From: Massilia sp. YIM B02763
Lineage (GTDB): Bacteria > Pseudomonadota > Gammaproteobacteria > Burkholderiales > Burkholderiaceae_D
NCBI RefSeq assembly: GCF_030412015.1
Contig: NZ_JASNRD010000011.1
Coordinates: forward strand, 128,384-175,426
Direction: 5' to 3'
Length of the DNA stretch: 47,043 nt
In this document: piece after piece, positions 8,154 to 17,006 of the stretch
How the letters are laid out: the number at the start of each line of letters is the position of its first letter
Numbering within the stretch: the stretch's first letter is position 1
The notes under the pieces: model-generated
The model's database searches: none
What the model saw: the letters and a program-made list of their open reading frames with translations, nothing else
Told to the model about the DNA's origin: nothing
Translations under genes and position numbers: made by a program

Positions 8154-8531
8154 GGGTGCGCTCCGGATTGCATGATCGGTTTGCGGGTACTTCGACGACC
8201 TGCCGCGCGCCGGATTGGCGGTCGCGGCGGGTGTTCGCGTGCCCTTGTTGCTGTGTTCGGGTTCATCTTGGCGCACGGGCCGGCAAGGCGGCGTGCGCGT
8301 GCTCAACGGTAAATCGGCGTGGATGCGGTGTCCGCGCTCAGGATCGGCAGGATCGTCGGCGGCGGTAGCGGTAGCGGTTCCCTAGTGTCTTTTTTGTTAT
8401 CATCATGTCTCTGGTTGTTGATCTTTTGTCAGGCGAGTTGCCAGACGCAAGACTAGCACGATTGCCGCGCCGAACATTGAAATCCTCATGAATAATTGAG
8501 TCAGGCCGAACAACTTGAGGAGGGCATCGCG
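8154..8531. other. 378-base intergenic region without a gene
   Basis: The stretch separates the minus-strand VirK/YbjX gene from the plus-strand glutathione S-transferase. It is AT-richer than its surroundings at 8390-8510. A possible promoter for the transferase is TTGTCA (8426-8431), 17 bases, AAGACT (8449-8454), where only the -35 is good. I see no convincing small ORF or terminator. Confidence 0.5.
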
Positions 8532-9239
8532 ATGATCGAACTTTTTTATTGGCCCACCATCCAGGGGCGCGGTGAGTTCGTGCGCCTGGCGCTGGAGGAA
8601 GCGGGCGTGGAGTACGTCGACGTGGCGCGCAAGCCGGGCGGGATGGCGCGCATGATCGCGGCGATGGACGGCGCCGACCATCCCTCGTATGCGCCGCCGT
8701 TCCTGAAGGCGGATGGCATGACCATCGGCCAGACCGCCAACATCCTGTTCTGGCTGGGCCAGCGCCACGGCCTGGCGCCGCAGGACGAGCAGGGCAGGCT
8801 GTGGGTCAACCAGATCCAGCTGACCATCGCCGACATGGTGGCCGAGGCCCACGACAGCCACCATCCGGTGGCGACCTCGCTCTACTACGAGGACCAGCGT
8901 CCCGAGGCCAAGCGCCGCGCCGCCGACTTTCTGGAAACCCGGATTCCGAAGTTCTTCGACTGGTTCGAAGGCATCCTGGCACGGCCGCAGCCGAAGGACT
9001 ACCTGCTCGGCGCCACGCTCACCTATGCCGACCTGTCGCTGTTCCAGCTGATGGAAGGCCTGCGCTACGCCTTCCCGCACGCGCTGGCCCACGCCGACGC
9101 GAACTATCCGCTGCTGGCGGCGCTGCGCGACCGGGTCGCGGCGCGGCCGCGCGTCGCCGCCTACCTGGCGTCGGACCGGCGCCTGCCGTTCAACGAGGAG
9201 GGCATCTTCCGCCATTATCCGGAGCTGGACCGCCAATGA
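8532..9239 (+). CDS. Glutathione S-transferase family protein
   Basis: A 235-residue soluble protein with the two-domain GST layout. The N-terminal thioredoxin-like domain starts ELFYWPTIQGRGEFVRLAL, which resembles sigma/alpha-type GSTs where a Tyr near the N-terminus activates glutathione. The APPFLKADGMTIGQTANIL stretch corresponds to the cis-Pro and glutathione-binding (Q-T/S) motif. An all-helical C-terminal domain contains LTYADLSLFQLMEGL. Substrate cannot be deduced. The ATG at 8532 follows GAGGAGGG, a near-ideal ribosome site. An in-frame ATG 36 bases earlier lacks such a site. Confidence 0.9.
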   Translation: MIELFYWPTIQGRGEFVRLALEEAGVEYVDVARKPGGMARMIAAMDGADHPSYAPPFLKADGMTIGQTANILFWLGQRHGLAPQDEQGRLWVNQIQLTIADMVAEAHDSHHPVATSLYYEDQRPEAKRRAADFLETRIPKFFDWFEGILARPQPKDYLLGATLTYADLSLFQLMEGLRYAFPHALAHADANYPLLAALRDRVAARPRVAAYLASDRRLPFNEEGIFRHYPELDRQ

Positions 9240-9269
9240 ACGAAGACAGCCGGCGAGGATGCGAGATGA

Positions 9270-9320
9270 TTGTTTCGTCCATGCCTCTGCGGTAGGATCG
9301 TGTATCCCCCCACCGCAGAG
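9270..9320 (+). promoter_or_regulatory. Amidase promoter overlapped by a perfect dyad
   Basis: TTGTTT (9270-9275), 17 bases and TAGGAT (9293-9298) form a promoter just upstream of the amidase. A perfect 9-base inverted repeat, CTCTGCGGT (9285-9293) and ACCGCAGAG (9312-9320), brackets the -10 box and the predicted transcription start near 9305. The left arm lies upstream of that start and would not be in the RNA, so an operator is likelier than an RNA hairpin. Confidence 0.45.
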
Positions 9321-9325
9321 ATGCC

Positions 9326-11137
9326 ATGACCCGACGCCGCCAGTTCCTGATCCAGGCCGGCCTGCTCGCCGCCGGCGCCAGCGCAGCCGACGCCACCGCA
9401 GCCGGACAAGACACGCCCACCACGTCCACTGCGCCCGCGACGCCGGGCGCCCCGCCCACCTTCGGCGCCACCCCCGGCTTTGGCCCCGACGTCTCGCCCG
9501 CCACCTTCGCCGAAGCCGAGAAGCTGATGCAGGTGTCGATGAGCTCGACGCAGCGCCGCATGGCCGCGCGCAGCTGGCGCGTGTCGCTGGCCTCGACGAT
9601 GGAGCGGCGCAGCGGCCCGCGCCGCGTCGACCTGGAGCCGGGCATCGCGCCGGCCACCGTCTGGGATCCGGCCGCCGCCGTGGGCACCGCCGGCCCCGCG
9701 CGCGAGCGCTTCGTGCGCAGCCGCGCGGCCGCCGCGCCGCTGCCCGCCGACGACGCCGACATCGCCCACGCCCCCGTGACCCGGCTGGCGCACTGGATCG
9801 AGACGCGCGCCCTGAGCTCGGAGCGCCTCACGCGCCTCTACCTGGCGCGCATCCGCCGCCTGGACGGCGCCCTGCGCAGCGTGATCACGGTGACGGAAGC
9901 GCACGCGCTGGAACGCGCGCGCCAGGCCGACCGCGAGATCGCCGCCGGCAAGTACCGCGGCCCGCTGCACGGCATTCCCTACGGCGTGAAGGATTTGCTC
10001 GACACCGCCGGCATCCCGACCACCTGGGGCGCGGAACCGTTCCGTGCGCGCGTGCCGACGACCGACGCCCACGTCGTGCGCCGTCTGGACGCGGCCGGCG
10101 CCGTGCTGGTCGCCAAGCTGAGCCTGGGCGCGCTGGCGCTGAACGACGTCTGGTTCGGCGGCCAGACGATGAACCCGTGGCTGCCGGAGGAGGGCGCATC
10201 CGGTTCGAGCGCCGGTCCCGGCGCGGCCACGGCGGCGGGCCTGGTGGCGTTCTCGATCGGCAGCGAGACGGGCGGCAGCATCGTCAGCCCGTCGATGCGC
10301 TGCGGTGTCGCCGGCCTGCGCCCGACCTATGGCCGCGTGGGCCGCAGCGGCGCCATGACGCTGTGCTGGTCGCTCGACAAGCTGGGCCCGATGACGCGCA
10401 GCGTCGAGGATGCGATGCTGGTGCTGCGCGCGATTGCCGGCCCCGACGCCGGCGACGTCGCCAGCCGGCCGGCCAGGCTCGACTTCGATGCGAACGCGGG
10501 CGTGGCCGGCCTGAAGGTCGGCTACTTCCCCGGCTGGATGAAGGAAGACCCGGCCACCGACGTCGACCGCGCCGCGCTGGAGAACCTGAAGAAGCTGGGC
10601 TGCAAGGCCGTGCCCGTGACGCTGCCGGACTGGCCGCACCAGTCGCTCAACACGGTGCTGTTCGCCGAGGCGGCCGCCGCCTTCGAGGAGATCGTGCTGG
10701 ACGGCCGTGTCGACGAACTCGCCATGCAGGTGCCCGACGCCTGGCCCAACCTGCTGCGCCAGGCACGCTTCCTGTCGGCCGTGGACTTCGTGCAGGCCGA
10801 CCGCCTGCGCCGCAAGTACGCGCTGGAGATGGCGCGCATCCTGCGCGAGGTCGACCTGTTGCTGGTGCCCTCGCTGCGCGAGGAGATGCTGACGATCTCG
10901 AACAACACGGGCCATCCGTCGCTGACGGTGCGCACCGGCTTCGTGGCGGTGGGCGCGGCGCGCAGCGACTGGGCCCCGGATCCGCAACGCCCGCTGCCCA
11001 CGTTCGCGCCGCCGCGCCGCGTGCCGCACGGCGTGACGCTGATCGGGCGCCTGTTCGACGAAGGAACGATCGCCCGAGTGGGCATGGCGCTGGAGCGCGT
11101 GTCCGGCGTCGCGGCCGAGCGCGCGCCGGGCTTTTGA
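9326..11137 (+). CDS. Tat-exported amidase-signature hydrolase
   Basis: A 603-residue amidase-signature enzyme hydrolysing C-N amide bonds. The N-terminus TRRRQFLIQAGLLAAG is a twin-arginine signal, so the folded enzyme is probably exported. A low-complexity Ala/Pro/Gly region covers roughly residues 20-60. The Ser-cisSer-Lys triad is present: Lys222 in YGVKDLLD, Ser294 in GSSAG and nucleophile Ser318 in ETGGS. The 24-residue spacing between the two serines matches fatty-acid amide hydrolase. Substrate is unknown; Asp/Glu-tRNA amidotransferase is excluded by the signal peptide and by the absence of gatB/gatC. It begins 86 bases after the GST gene but has its own likely promoter with a dyad operator. 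Confidence 0.92.
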   Translation: MTRRRQFLIQAGLLAAGASAADATAAGQDTPTTSTAPATPGAPPTFGATPGFGPDVSPATFAEAEKLMQVSMSSTQRRMAARSWRVSLASTMERRSGPRRVDLEPGIAPATVWDPAAAVGTAGPARERFVRSRAAAAPLPADDADIAHAPVTRLAHWIETRALSSERLTRLYLARIRRLDGALRSVITVTEAHALERARQADREIAAGKYRGPLHGIPYGVKDLLDTAGIPTTWGAEPFRARVPTTDAHVVRRLDAAGAVLVAKLSLGALALNDVWFGGQTMNPWLPEEGASGSSAGPGAATAAGLVAFSIGSETGGSIVSPSMRCGVAGLRPTYGRVGRSGAMTLCWSLDKLGPMTRSVEDAMLVLRAIAGPDAGDVASRPARLDFDANAGVAGLKVGYFPGWMKEDPATDVDRAALENLKKLGCKAVPVTLPDWPHQSLNTVLFAEAAAAFEEIVLDGRVDELAMQVPDAWPNLLRQARFLSAVDFVQADRLRRKYALEMARILREVDLLLVPSLREEMLTISNNTGHPSLTVRTGFVAVGAARSDWAPDPQRPLPTFAPPRRVPHGVTLIGRLFDEGTIARVGMALERVSGVAAERAPGF

Positions 11138-11176
11138 GTACATCGCTCACGTACACCGATCACGTACATCGATCGC
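11138..11176. repeat. Three tandem 13-base repeats
   Basis: GTACATCGCTCAC, GTACACCGATCAC and GTACATCGATCGC follow each other directly after the amidase stop codon. The copies differ at two to three positions. The array is short and non-coding. Confidence 0.8.
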
Positions 11177-11321
11177 GTCAAACCGCGTGCATGCCGGCGG
11201 AAGCATGTTCGCCGGCGGCGCGCGCGCCTGACAGGCGTCGGCGGCGCCGGCGGGGCAGGGGCGTGCACGACCGGCGCGGCGGCACTATCATGGTCGTCCC
11301 TCATCGACACAGGAGACGACC

Positions 11322-12254
11322 ATGGCAAGCACCATCACCCGGCAACCCGATGTTCCGCCGGCCGCCGAGCCAAGCGCGGGCGCGGGCGCCGGCGGCCCCG
11401 TCGACACGTCCGCGGTCCAGCGCATCGCCGCGTTCTCGGATGGCGACGCCGGCGGCAATCCGGCCGGCGTCTGGATCGGCGCCGCGCTGCCGCCGGCAGC
11501 CGAGATGCAGCGCCTGGCACATGCCGTCGGGTACTCCGAGACGGCATTCGCGGCGCGACAGGGCGACAGCTGGCGCGTGCGCTATTTCTCGCCCGAATCC
11601 GAAGTGCCGTTCTGCGGCCACGCCACCATCGCCCTCGGCGCGGCGCTGGCGGCGCGCGAAGGCGACGGCGTATTCCCGCTGGCCTTGAACAATGCGTCGA
11701 TCACCGTCGAAGGCAGGCGCGAAGGCGCCCGCACGGCCGCCGCCCTGCAATCGCCGCCGACCTGGAGCCGGCCGGCCGATTCCGGCCTCGTGGACACCGC
11801 GCTGGCCTTGTTCGGCTACACGGCCGCCGATCTCGATCCGCGCATCCCGCCCGCGCTCGCCCATGCCGGCGCCGACCACGTGGTGCTGGCGCTGGCCAGC
11901 CGCGCGGCGCTGGCGGCGATGCGCTACGACCTGGACGCGGGCCGCCGCCTGATGAACGCCCACGGCCTGACCACGATCGTGCTCGCGGTCGCGGAAAGCG
12001 CGCAGCTGTTCCATACACGTAATCCCTTTGCCAGCGGCGGCGTCTACGAAGACCCGGCCACGGGCGCGGGCACCGCCGCGCTGGCCGGCTACCTGCGCGA
12101 CCTGGGCTGGCCGCACGGCGGCGCCATCGACGTGGTGCAGGGCGAGGACATGGGCATGCGCTCGCGCCTGCATGCGGCGATGGGGCCGCAGGCGGGCAGC
12201 TCGATTCGCGTGTCCGGCACCGCGCGGCCGCTGGCGGAGGCCACGCCGGCGTAA
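11322..12254 (+). CDS. PhzF-family isomerase/epimerase-like protein
   Basis: A 310-residue PhzF-superfamily protein with two diaminopimelate-epimerase-like lobes. Conserved features are GGNPAGVWIG (about 46-55), the SETAF region containing the putative catalytic Glu (about 69-73), FSPESEVPFCGHATIA (about 90-105) and the C-terminal EDPATGAGTAALAGYL. About 28 N-terminal residues are Ala/Gly/Pro-rich and precede the conserved fold, so the true start might be internal; the ATG at 11322 does follow a clear AGGAG. No phenazine genes are nearby, so a role in phenazine synthesis is not implied; most PhzF homologues have unknown substrates. Confidence 0.88.
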   Translation: MASTITRQPDVPPAAEPSAGAGAGGPVDTSAVQRIAAFSDGDAGGNPAGVWIGAALPPAAEMQRLAHAVGYSETAFAARQGDSWRVRYFSPESEVPFCGHATIALGAALAAREGDGVFPLALNNASITVEGRREGARTAAALQSPPTWSRPADSGLVDTALALFGYTAADLDPRIPPALAHAGADHVVLALASRAALAAMRYDLDAGRRLMNAHGLTTIVLAVAESAQLFHTRNPFASGGVYEDPATGAGTAALAGYLRDLGWPHGGAIDVVQGEDMGMRSRLHAAMGPQAGSSIRVSGTARPLAEATPA

Positions 12255-12280
12255 AAACCCACCGCAAGTCACAAGATTGC

Positions 12281-12315
12281 CGTCTGGCAATACCAGCTTC
12301 CCGCATTGCCAGACG
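12281..12315. other. Perfect 11-bp inverted repeat after phzF-like gene
   Basis: CGTCTGGCAAT (12281-12291) and ATTGCCAGACG (12305-12315) are perfect complements separated by 13 bases. No U-tract follows on either strand, so it is not a standard intrinsic terminator. It may be a factor-dependent 3' end or an operator for the acyltransferase gene downstream. Confidence 0.5.
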
Positions 12316-12378
12316 TATGGATGAGCAGAAATGACGCGGAAAAGCACGTTTTCTCGGTGATTTGGTTTTTATTGGACG

Positions 12379-12394
12379 ATTGATAATCATCAAT
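12379..12394. promoter_or_regulatory. Palindrome resembling a partial Fur box
   Basis: ATTGATAATCATCAAT is a perfect palindromic pair of 6-mers with a 4-base centre. Its core TGATAATCAT is identical to the centre of the Fur consensus, but I count only 12 of 19 consensus positions overall. It lies 40 bases upstream of the acyltransferase start. Fur control is a weak inference. Confidence 0.3.
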
Positions 12395-12433
12395 ACCAGT
12401 CGTTCAACACCACATTCGAGGAATTACCCCGTC

Positions 12434-13216
12434 ATGGAATCGTCCCGCCCCGCCTTCGTCTCCGTCCCGCAAGCCCCTGCCGAGGGCGCGTCCGCGCGTC
12501 CCGCCTTGGCGACCGAGCGCCTGCCGTTCACCATCCGCCGGGTCGAGACGGAGGACAGCCTGCGCAAGGCCGTGCGCATCCGCCACGCGGCCTACGCGCG
12601 CCACCTGCCGGAGTTCGCGCAGACGCTGGCGCTGCCGGAGGCCTGCGACTACGAGGACGATGTGGTGGTCCTGCTGGCCGAGTCGCGCCTGGACGGCACG
12701 CCGCTGGGGTCGGTGCGCATCCAGACCAACCTGCACCGCGCACTGCACGTGGAGGAATCGGTCGAGCTGCCGTCCTGGCTGCAGGGCAAGCGCCTGGCCG
12801 AGGTGACCCGGCTGGGCATCGACGAGGGCCGCATCGGCCGCGTCGTCAAGATCGCCCTGATCAAGGCCTGCTTCGAGTATTGTGAGCAGAATGGCATCGA
12901 CTACGCCGTCGTCACGGGCCGCTCGCCGATCGACCGCCAGTACGCGCAGCTGCTGTTCGTCGACGTGTTCGAGGACGGCGCCATGGTGCCGCTGCGCCAC
13001 GTCGGCAACATCCCGCACCGCGTGATGGCCTTCGAGATCGCCACCGGCGAAGCGCGCTGGAGCGCGGCGCGCCACCCGATGCTGGGATTCTTCAAGCATA
13101 CCCGCCATCCGGACATCGATATCGGCGCGCGCAAGGTGCCGGCGGTGGTGCAGCGTCCGGCGCCTTCGGCGGCCGCGATGCCCGTTGCATCAACGGCGCA
13201 CTTTGCCATGGCCTAA
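12434..13216 (+). CDS. FeeM-like N-acyl amino acid synthase / GNAT-type acyltransferase
   Basis: A 260-residue protein with the GNAT/autoinducer-synthase-like fold of FeeM-type N-acyl amino acid synthases. Visible blocks are RKAVRIRHAAYARHLPEF (about 50-67), GSVRIQTNLH (about 96-105), EVTRLGIDEGRIGRVVK (about 123-139) and an ACFEYCEQNGIDYAVV helix-strand pair. Such enzymes transfer fatty-acyl chains from acyl carrier protein to amino acids, or act with exosortase systems; no exosortase gene is visible here. The ATG at 12434 is chosen over an in-frame ATG at 12362 because the earlier start would encode the palindromic upstream DNA. It is followed after 96 bases by the GGDEF-EAL gene on the same strand, so a functional link to c-di-GMP is possible. 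Confidence 0.75.
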   Translation: MESSRPAFVSVPQAPAEGASARPALATERLPFTIRRVETEDSLRKAVRIRHAAYARHLPEFAQTLALPEACDYEDDVVVLLAESRLDGTPLGSVRIQTNLHRALHVEESVELPSWLQGKRLAEVTRLGIDEGRIGRVVKIALIKACFEYCEQNGIDYAVVTGRSPIDRQYAQLLFVDVFEDGAMVPLRHVGNIPHRVMAFEIATGEARWSAARHPMLGFFKHTRHPDIDIGARKVPAVVQRPAPSAAAMPVASTAHFAMA

Positions 13217-13312
13217 CATAGAAATTGCATGACGGCATTGATTTCACGCTGTATGCTGCGAAGTCGATGCCGGCAGGGATCTGCAGGCGACTGTGTATTG
13301 CCTTAGATTCTT

Positions 13313-16279
13313 ATGCTCAAGCCCGCCTCCTATCCGCGCAACCCGACGCCGACCTTTGCCCAGCGCGCGGTCGATGCCGTGTTGCGCTTGCTCGCCACCT
13401 ACATGCTACCGGTGGGCATCGGCATGTTTTCGCTGATCGCGCTGCTGTCCTGGCCCGACCACTACGCCCACGACGACGGCGTGGCGCTGCCCTTGCAGGT
13501 GCTGACGCCGGACGCCAGGCTGACCCCGGGCCAGGCCGTGCACCTGCTGTCCCAGCGCCCGCCGATCGACAGCTTCGAGACCCGCTTGTCCGAACAACCC
13601 CTGTGGTTCGCGTTCACGCCCCGCGTCCGTGCGGCGGGGGCGGGCGGGGGAGCAGGGATCGGCATCGAATTCCCCTCGCGCCACGCGACCGCCATCGCCT
13701 GCTGGGATGCGCAGACGCTGCAGCCGCTGGGCGACGCCTCGCGCACGGGCGCGCACGGCGCCATGAAGGCCGTCAAGGCCGGCTTCGCGCTGAACCTGGG
13801 CGGCGCCACCGGCCAGGTACTGTGCCGCGCCAGCTTCGTGGGGCCGGCGCGCCTGACCGCCGTCGCCTGGCCGGCCGGGCAGCTGGAACTGTCGATCCAG
13901 GATTTCCACCGCAAGTCCGGCCTGCTCGACGGCGGCATGATCGTGCTGACGCTGTTCGTGCTGCTGACGGCGCTGATCAACCGCCAGGCGCTGTACATCC
14001 AGTTCGCCGGCTGGCTGATCCTGAGCCTGCGCGCGGGCGCGCTGTCGGGCGGCTGGGACATCCAGTGGCTGGGCCAGGTGGTGCCGGCCGACTGGCTGCT
14101 GCCGATGCGGGCCGTGACCATCGCCCTGTTCGCGCTGTCGTCCCTGACGCTGTACCAGACGCTGTTCGGCGCCGAGCTGGCGCGCACCCGCTTCGGCCCC
14201 TTCCTGCGCTTTTCCCAATGGGTGTGCCTGCCGTTCCTGGCGTGCGCGCTGCTGCTGCCCTACCGCGTGTTCCTGCCCATCATGTGGGGCGTGGTCGCGT
14301 TCGGCCTGGGCCTGATGACGCTGGGCCTGGTCGCCATCATGCTGCGTTCGCGCAACCGGGTGGCGATGTGGTTTGCGGCCTCGTTCGCCGTCACCTTCGT
14401 GGCGTCGCTGGCCGAGGTGGCCGGCGCCGCGATGGAATTGCGCGCGCTGTCCGACGTCGTCAACAGCGTCACCGCCGCGCTGGCATCGAGCCTGCTGGCG
14501 GCGCTGGCCGTGGCCGAGCAGATGCGCATCGAGACCGAGCAGCGCATGGCGGCCCAGGAAAAGCTGGAGCAGGCGTTCGAGGCGATGCCGGTCGGCCTGT
14601 TCACGCTCGACATGTACGGCACCTTCCTGAGCGCCAACCCGGCGCTGCGCAAGATGCTCGACATGGCCGATTTCGTGCCCGGCCGCACCGGCTGGAAGCA
14701 GTTCTTCGCCGACAGCCTGTGGATCGAGCTGCACGAGACCGTCCACATGCGCAGCGAGGCGGAAATGCAGATCGCCAGCCGCGACGGCAGCCGCCGCTTC
14801 CTCGTCAGCGCCACGCTGGCGCGCGGCCGCATCGAAGCGGTGATGCAGGACGTCACCGACAAGCACAAGGCCACCGAGCAGCTGCGCTTCATGGCCAACA
14901 ACGACCCGCTGACCAAGGTCTTCAACCGGCGCGGCATCGAGAAGATGTTCGAGGGCGCGGCGCACACGCTGGACGCGGGCAAGCCGCTGTCGCTGGCCTA
15001 CATCGACCTCGACCGCTTCAAGCTGATCAACGACCTGTTCGGCCACGCGGCCGGCGACGAGGTGCTCAAGCAGGTGTGCGAGCGCATGGCGCTGATGCTG
15101 GGCGGCGGCCAGCAGATCGGCCGCGTGGGCGGCGACGAATTCGTGATCGTGATGCCGGATACGGCGGTGCCGCTGGCGTCGCTGATCTGCCGCGGCATCG
15201 TCGACCGCATCGGCGGCACCCCGTACCGCGTCGGCGACAAGGCCTTCCACGTGCGCGGCTCCTGCGGCCTGATCGAGGTGGCGCCGGGCATGCCCATGAA
15301 GGATGCCGTGTCCACCGCCGACCGCGCATGCCGCGAAGCCAAGGGCGGCCACAATGCCGGCCTGGTCGTGTACGAGCGCGGCTCGGCCGCGTTCCAGGAG
15401 CGCGCCAGCGAATTGAACCTGGTCGAGCGCCTGTCCGGCCCGGACGCCACCAAGGACATGTTCCTGGAGATGCAGCCGATCATGTCGCTGAGCGCGCCGC
15501 ACGAATCGCTGAACTTCGAGGTGCTGCTGCGCATGCGCGAGCCCGACGGCCGCACCACGCCGGCCGGCCCCGTGATCGCCGCCGCCGAGAAGAGCGGGCG
15601 CGCGGGCGTGATCGACCGCTGGGTGCTGTCGACCGCGCTGGCCTGGATCGAGGACAATGCCGAAGCGCTGGGCAATACCCGCTTCGTGTGCATGAACCTG
15701 TCCGGCGCCTCGCTCAACGACGAGCGCTTCGTGCAGGACACGATGGAGATCCTGGCGCTGTACCGCCACGTGGCGGGCCGGCTGTGCATGGAGATCACGG
15801 AGAGCGTCGCGCTGCACGACCTCGACAACACGCGCCGCTTCATCGACGAGGTGCGCAACTTCGGCGTGAAGGTGGCGCTGGACGATTTCGGCGCCGGCTA
15901 CACCTCGTTCTCCTACCTGAAGGAACTGCCGGCCGACGTGCTGAAAATCGACGGCAACTTCATCGTCAACATCAACGCCCATCCGGCCAACGTCGCCATC
16001 GTCGAGGCCATCGTCAACCTCGCCGCCAACCTGGGCATGAAGACCATCGCCGAGTGGGCCGAGGATGCGGACACGATCCGCACGCTGGCCGAGATCGGCG
16101 TCGACTACGTGCAGGGCTATGCGATCGCCCGTTCGCAGCCGCCGGAAAAGCTGCTCGCGGCCAGCTCCTCGGCCAGCTTCATCAAGTCCGAAGACGTGCT
16201 GCAGCTGGTGCGCATGCTGGGCGCGCCGGCCAACGAGGCGGCGCCGCCGGATGTCGACCACTTGCGCGACTCGTACTGA
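13313..16279 (+). CDS. Membrane-bound GGDEF-EAL c-di-GMP signalling protein
   Basis: A 988-residue hybrid protein. An N-terminal membrane helix (about 22-46) precedes a periplasmic region (about 47-200), then roughly seven membrane helices (205-395) as in 7TMR-DISM sensors, a PAS-like domain (about 420-525), GGDEF and EAL. The GGDEF motif (606-610) is intact, so cyclase activity is possible; the RxxD inhibitory site five residues upstream is absent (LGGG instead). The EAL motif reads EVL (736-738), a substitution compatible with activity, and the DDFGAGY loop (857-863) is intact, so phosphodiesterase activity is also likely. Net direction cannot be predicted. It follows the acyltransferase and converges on the DUF4124 gene. 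Confidence 0.93.
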   Translation: MLKPASYPRNPTPTFAQRAVDAVLRLLATYMLPVGIGMFSLIALLSWPDHYAHDDGVALPLQVLTPDARLTPGQAVHLLSQRPPIDSFETRLSEQPLWFAFTPRVRAAGAGGGAGIGIEFPSRHATAIACWDAQTLQPLGDASRTGAHGAMKAVKAGFALNLGGATGQVLCRASFVGPARLTAVAWPAGQLELSIQDFHRKSGLLDGGMIVLTLFVLLTALINRQALYIQFAGWLILSLRAGALSGGWDIQWLGQVVPADWLLPMRAVTIALFALSSLTLYQTLFGAELARTRFGPFLRFSQWVCLPFLACALLLPYRVFLPIMWGVVAFGLGLMTLGLVAIMLRSRNRVAMWFAASFAVTFVASLAEVAGAAMELRALSDVVNSVTAALASSLLAALAVAEQMRIETEQRMAAQEKLEQAFEAMPVGLFTLDMYGTFLSANPALRKMLDMADFVPGRTGWKQFFADSLWIELHETVHMRSEAEMQIASRDGSRRFLVSATLARGRIEAVMQDVTDKHKATEQLRFMANNDPLTKVFNRRGIEKMFEGAAHTLDAGKPLSLAYIDLDRFKLINDLFGHAAGDEVLKQVCERMALMLGGGQQIGRVGGDEFVIVMPDTAVPLASLICRGIVDRIGGTPYRVGDKAFHVRGSCGLIEVAPGMPMKDAVSTADRACREAKGGHNAGLVVYERGSAAFQERASELNLVERLSGPDATKDMFLEMQPIMSLSAPHESLNFEVLLRMREPDGRTTPAGPVIAAAEKSGRAGVIDRWVLSTALAWIEDNAEALGNTRFVCMNLSGASLNDERFVQDTMEILALYRHVAGRLCMEITESVALHDLDNTRRFIDEVRNFGVKVALDDFGAGYTSFSYLKELPADVLKIDGNFIVNINAHPANVAIVEAIVNLAANLGMKTIAEWAEDADTIRTLAEIGVDYVQGYAIARSQPPEKLLAASSSASFIKSEDVLQLVRMLGAPANEAAPPDVDHLRDSY

Positions 16280-16304
16280 CTTGCCGATCGACTGAAGTAC
16301 TGCC

Positions 16305-16763
16305 CTACTGAATGCCGGCCAGGCTGGCGCGCGCGCCTTCCTGCTGCAGCAGCATGCGGCGTGCCGCCTTCAGCGTGGCGACATCGCGCGCCAGCGTGGC
16401 GGGGCGGGCGCCGGCGGGACGTCTCCAGGCATCGTGGCGCAGGTCGGCCGCGGGCAGCACGTGGCGCTGCGGCGGCGCGGCCGGCGCCATGGCCGCCACG
16501 GCCGGTTCGGGCGCGGAGGAGCCGGTCGATGCCGCCAGGCCGCTGCCGCCCTGCGACCCGCTGCTGTCGACGGACAGCACGCGGCCGGTCGAGCCGGCGG
16601 GGCAGGGCTGGTCGGTGAAGGTGGCGTGGCCGCCGCCGTCGACGCACTTGACGATGTCGCCGGCCTGCGCCGGCGCCAGGGGGGCCAGAGATGCCGCCAG
16701 TGATGCTGCCAGTGCCGGCAGCGCGGCGGCGAGCCATCCCGCGAGGCTGAGTGCACGCTTCAT
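16305..16763 (-). CDS. DUF4124-containing secreted protein
   Basis: A 152-residue protein with a signal peptide ending APAQA, then the DUF4124 core GDIVKCVDGGGHATFTDQPC, with two cysteines bracketing the short beta segment as in this family. The remainder is a low-complexity Ala/Pro/Ser region and a helical C-terminus. DUF4124 proteins are periplasmic or outer-membrane associated and of unknown function, abundant in beta- and gammaproteobacteria. The ATG at 16763 is supported by AAGGAG; an upstream in-frame extension would remove the signal peptide from the N-terminus. It converges on the GGDEF-EAL gene 25 bases away. Confidence 0.78.
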   Translation of the reverse strand: MKRALSLAGWLAAALPALAASLAASLAPLAPAQAGDIVKCVDGGGHATFTDQPCPAGSTGRVLSVDSSGSQGGSGLAASTGSSAPEPAVAAMAPAAPPQRHVLPAADLRHDAWRRPAGARPATLARDVATLKAARRMLLQQEGARASLAGIQ

Positions 16764-17006
16764 GGTGTTCTCCTTGTTCAGGCTTCCATGCTGCGCTTCG
16801 TACCTCCGCGATTCTGTACGTTGCCACACCCTCGCCGCATGGCGGACGCGTGCGTTCCAGACTGTCCGAACAGGCCTACACGCCGACGGGATATCGATCA
16901 CCCGAAGCAGCCCTTGCAAGCGCCGCGAGCGGCCCTATCTCGGTGCTGTTCCTCTCATGCTCCGGCATGGGTTTCTCTGTCTCCTCCAGGTGCGAGCTTG
17001 GACTTT

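Noticed and set aside
7107..11176. Tandem repeats at 7107-7148 and 11138-11176 considered as CRISPR
   Set aside because: Units of 13-14 bases follow each other without spacers, with only three copies and no cas genes.
11322..12254. A phenazine biosynthesis cluster around the PhzF-type gene
   Set aside because: No other phz gene is present in the window; PhzF homologues are widespread outside phenazine clusters.
12379..12394. A confident Fur box before the acyltransferase gene
   Set aside because: Only the 10-base core matches; 12 of 19 positions overall and no iron genes adjacent, so it is listed with low confidence only.
13406..16261. A 951-codon open frame antisense to the GGDEF-EAL gene
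   Set aside because: Composition (His, Arg, Gln, Ala) is that of a complementary-strand shadow, while the plus-strand product has full domains.
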